Shown here: one piece after another, positions 63,190 to 64,000 of the stretch | How the letters are laid out: the number at the start of each line of letters is the position of its first letter | Numbering within the stretch: position 1 is the stretch's first letter | From: Kineobactrum salinum | GTDB taxonomy: Bacteria; Pseudomonadota; Gammaproteobacteria; Pseudomonadales; Halieaceae | Assembly: GCF_010669285.1 (NCBI RefSeq) | Contig: NZ_CP048711.1 | Span: 3,534,001-3,598,000 of the forward strand | Direction: 5' to 3' | Length of the DNA: 64,000 nucleotides | Notes under the pieces: generated by a model | Told to the model about the DNA's origin: nothing | The model's input: only the letters and a program-made list of their open reading frames with translations | The model's database searches: none | Translations under genes and position numbers: made by a program

Positions 63190-64000
63190 ATGAGCAATTC
63201 CGGCGATCAGGCAATCAGTATTGTCCAGCGCGGCAATCTCAAAGTGCTGGAGGCCTCGCTGCGCAAACAGTGGCGCCTGGGTCAGAACATCGTGCTGTGC
63301 TGGAGTGCGGATGAACGCGGCCTGCTGGTACTGTTCGTACCGCATTATTTCCTCGGAAATTACTGTGCCAGGCCTGATTCCGACAGCGGCCAGGGCAACG
63401 AGAATTTCATCCGCGAATTGATCTCGGGACAACGGCGCAAGGAACGCAAGCAATTCTTTGCGATTGCTGACCGCCTGGATATTGCTCCCGGCTTCATCAA
63501 GCTCAGCTCCGCGCTGGCCGAGGAGCCACTGGTGCTGAATGCGGTCGAGCAACTGATCAAGCGTTACGGGCTCAGTTATGTCAGTGACCGCGCGGTGCTG
63601 CTGTTCGATATCACCGACTTTTCCCTGTTCACTCCCTTCGAGCAGGCCAGCCAACTCAACAGCCTGTCCTATTCACTGAATTCCGCCTACAACAAACTGC
63701 TGGCCCGGAACATCACGGTCAATTTTTCCCGCACCACCACCGGTGATGGCTACTACGTCTGGAACCGGGACCTGGGACCGGCTGCCAACCGTGATCTGCT
63801 GTACTTCATGCTGCTGGTGGTGGCGGACAACGCGGTAGCACGGGCTGCCTCCCGCGGCAATACGGTGCCAGAGATTCGCACCGGCTACCATATTGGCAGT
63901 CATTATGAGCTGTATCAGGCCGAGGGCGTGAATCCCACCGTACTGAGCTATATCGTCGGCGACGTGACCATCGAGCTGGCGCGGATGGTCGACCAGGCGA
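63190..64000 (+). CDS. Class III nucleotidyl cyclase-like protein (3' truncated by window)
   Basis: 270 codons open to the window edge. The first ~130 residues form a domain I do not recognise. From about residue 136, LLFDITDFSLFTPFEQASQLNSL and FSRTTTGDGYYVW resemble the metal-binding Asp loops of class III adenylate/guanylate cyclases (Asp about 140 and Asp about 186). The rest of the catalytic core lies downstream. ATG 63190 begins MSNSGDQAISIVQRGNLKVLE. Product (cAMP or cGMP) and activity cannot be judged. Confidence 0.72.
   Translation, partial: MSNSGDQAISIVQRGNLKVLEASLRKQWRLGQNIVLCWSADERGLLVLFVPHYFLGNYCARPDSDSGQGNENFIRELISGQRRKERKQFFAIADRLDIAPGFIKLSSALAEEPLVLNAVEQLIKRYGLSYVSDRAVLLFDITDFSLFTPFEQASQLNSLSYSLNSAYNKLLARNITVNFSRTTTGDGYYVWNRDLGPAANRDLLYFMLLVVADNAVARAASRGNTVPEIRTGYHIGSHYELYQAEGVNPTVLSYIVGDVTIELARMVDQA

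Overview
The window is a high-GC, gene-dense chromosomal segment of a gammaproteobacterium. The gene content (secA-argJ-mutT, coaE-pilD-pilC-pilB divergent from pilA, nadC/ampD/ampE, dapA-bamC, an Mla-type lipid transporter) fits a free-living, probably marine member of the Cellvibrionales/Halieaceae-Pseudomonas side of the class. That placement is inferred from gene order and protein motifs only. No tRNA, rRNA, CRISPR array, prophage or complete insertion sequence was seen.

Layout. 1-2.3 kb: the end of secA, then argJ and mutT. 2.3-12.5 kb: a type IV pilus block. coaE-pilD-pilC-pilB run leftward. pilA runs rightward from a near-consensus sigma-54 promoter and ends in a strong terminator. Behind it lie two tandem membrane GT-C/TMTC-like proteins and a Dpm1-like glycosyltransferase, which look like a pilin or surface glycosylation cassette. 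12.5-18.2 kb: lrp/ald (alanine catabolism), a small coiled-coil membrane protein, malate synthase G and a LysR regulator. 18.27-18.50 kb: a nested palindromic, MITE/REP-like element. 18.5-23.3 kb: acyl-CoA dehydrogenase, an RraA-like protein, nadC, ampD-ampE. 23.3-26.3 kb: an FHA-sigma-54 activator overlapping a transmembrane Ser/Thr kinase. 26.4-30.2 kb: a cardiolipin synthase-like enzyme and a run of small membrane and stress-type proteins ending in an AI-2E family permease.

30.2-36 kb: panE, yajQ, and a leftward thiamine salvage operon (TPP riboswitch, TonB receptor, YkoF-like protein, PnuT-type transporter, kinase). 36-40 kb: a GAF plus degenerate GGDEF protein that keeps its I-site, carbonic anhydrase, cysC-sat sulfate activation and a TlpA-like lipoprotein. 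40.5-44.6 kb: arsC-wrbA-DUF2069-sppA, coupled by short overlaps, and a Tat-exported dienelactone hydrolase. 44.6-54.5 kb: two RND pumps with their adaptors and a MscS channel, all leftward. 54.7-59.1 kb: a CitE-like lyase and an MlaE-MlaF-MlaD-PqiC lipid transport operon. 59.1-64 kb: a DUF3806-like protein, dapA-bamC, an MBL-fold hydrolase, an LRR lipoprotein and the start of a class III cyclase-like protein.

Data quality. Five genes (argJ, the AI-2E permease, the TonB receptor, the GAF-GGDEF gene, cysC) are interrupted by six frameshifts. Each is repaired by adding one G or C to a short G/C run, and each repaired gene is then a whole number of codons. Systematic homopolymer under-calling is a better explanation than six independent pseudogenising mutations. 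Translations in these genes should be corrected before use.
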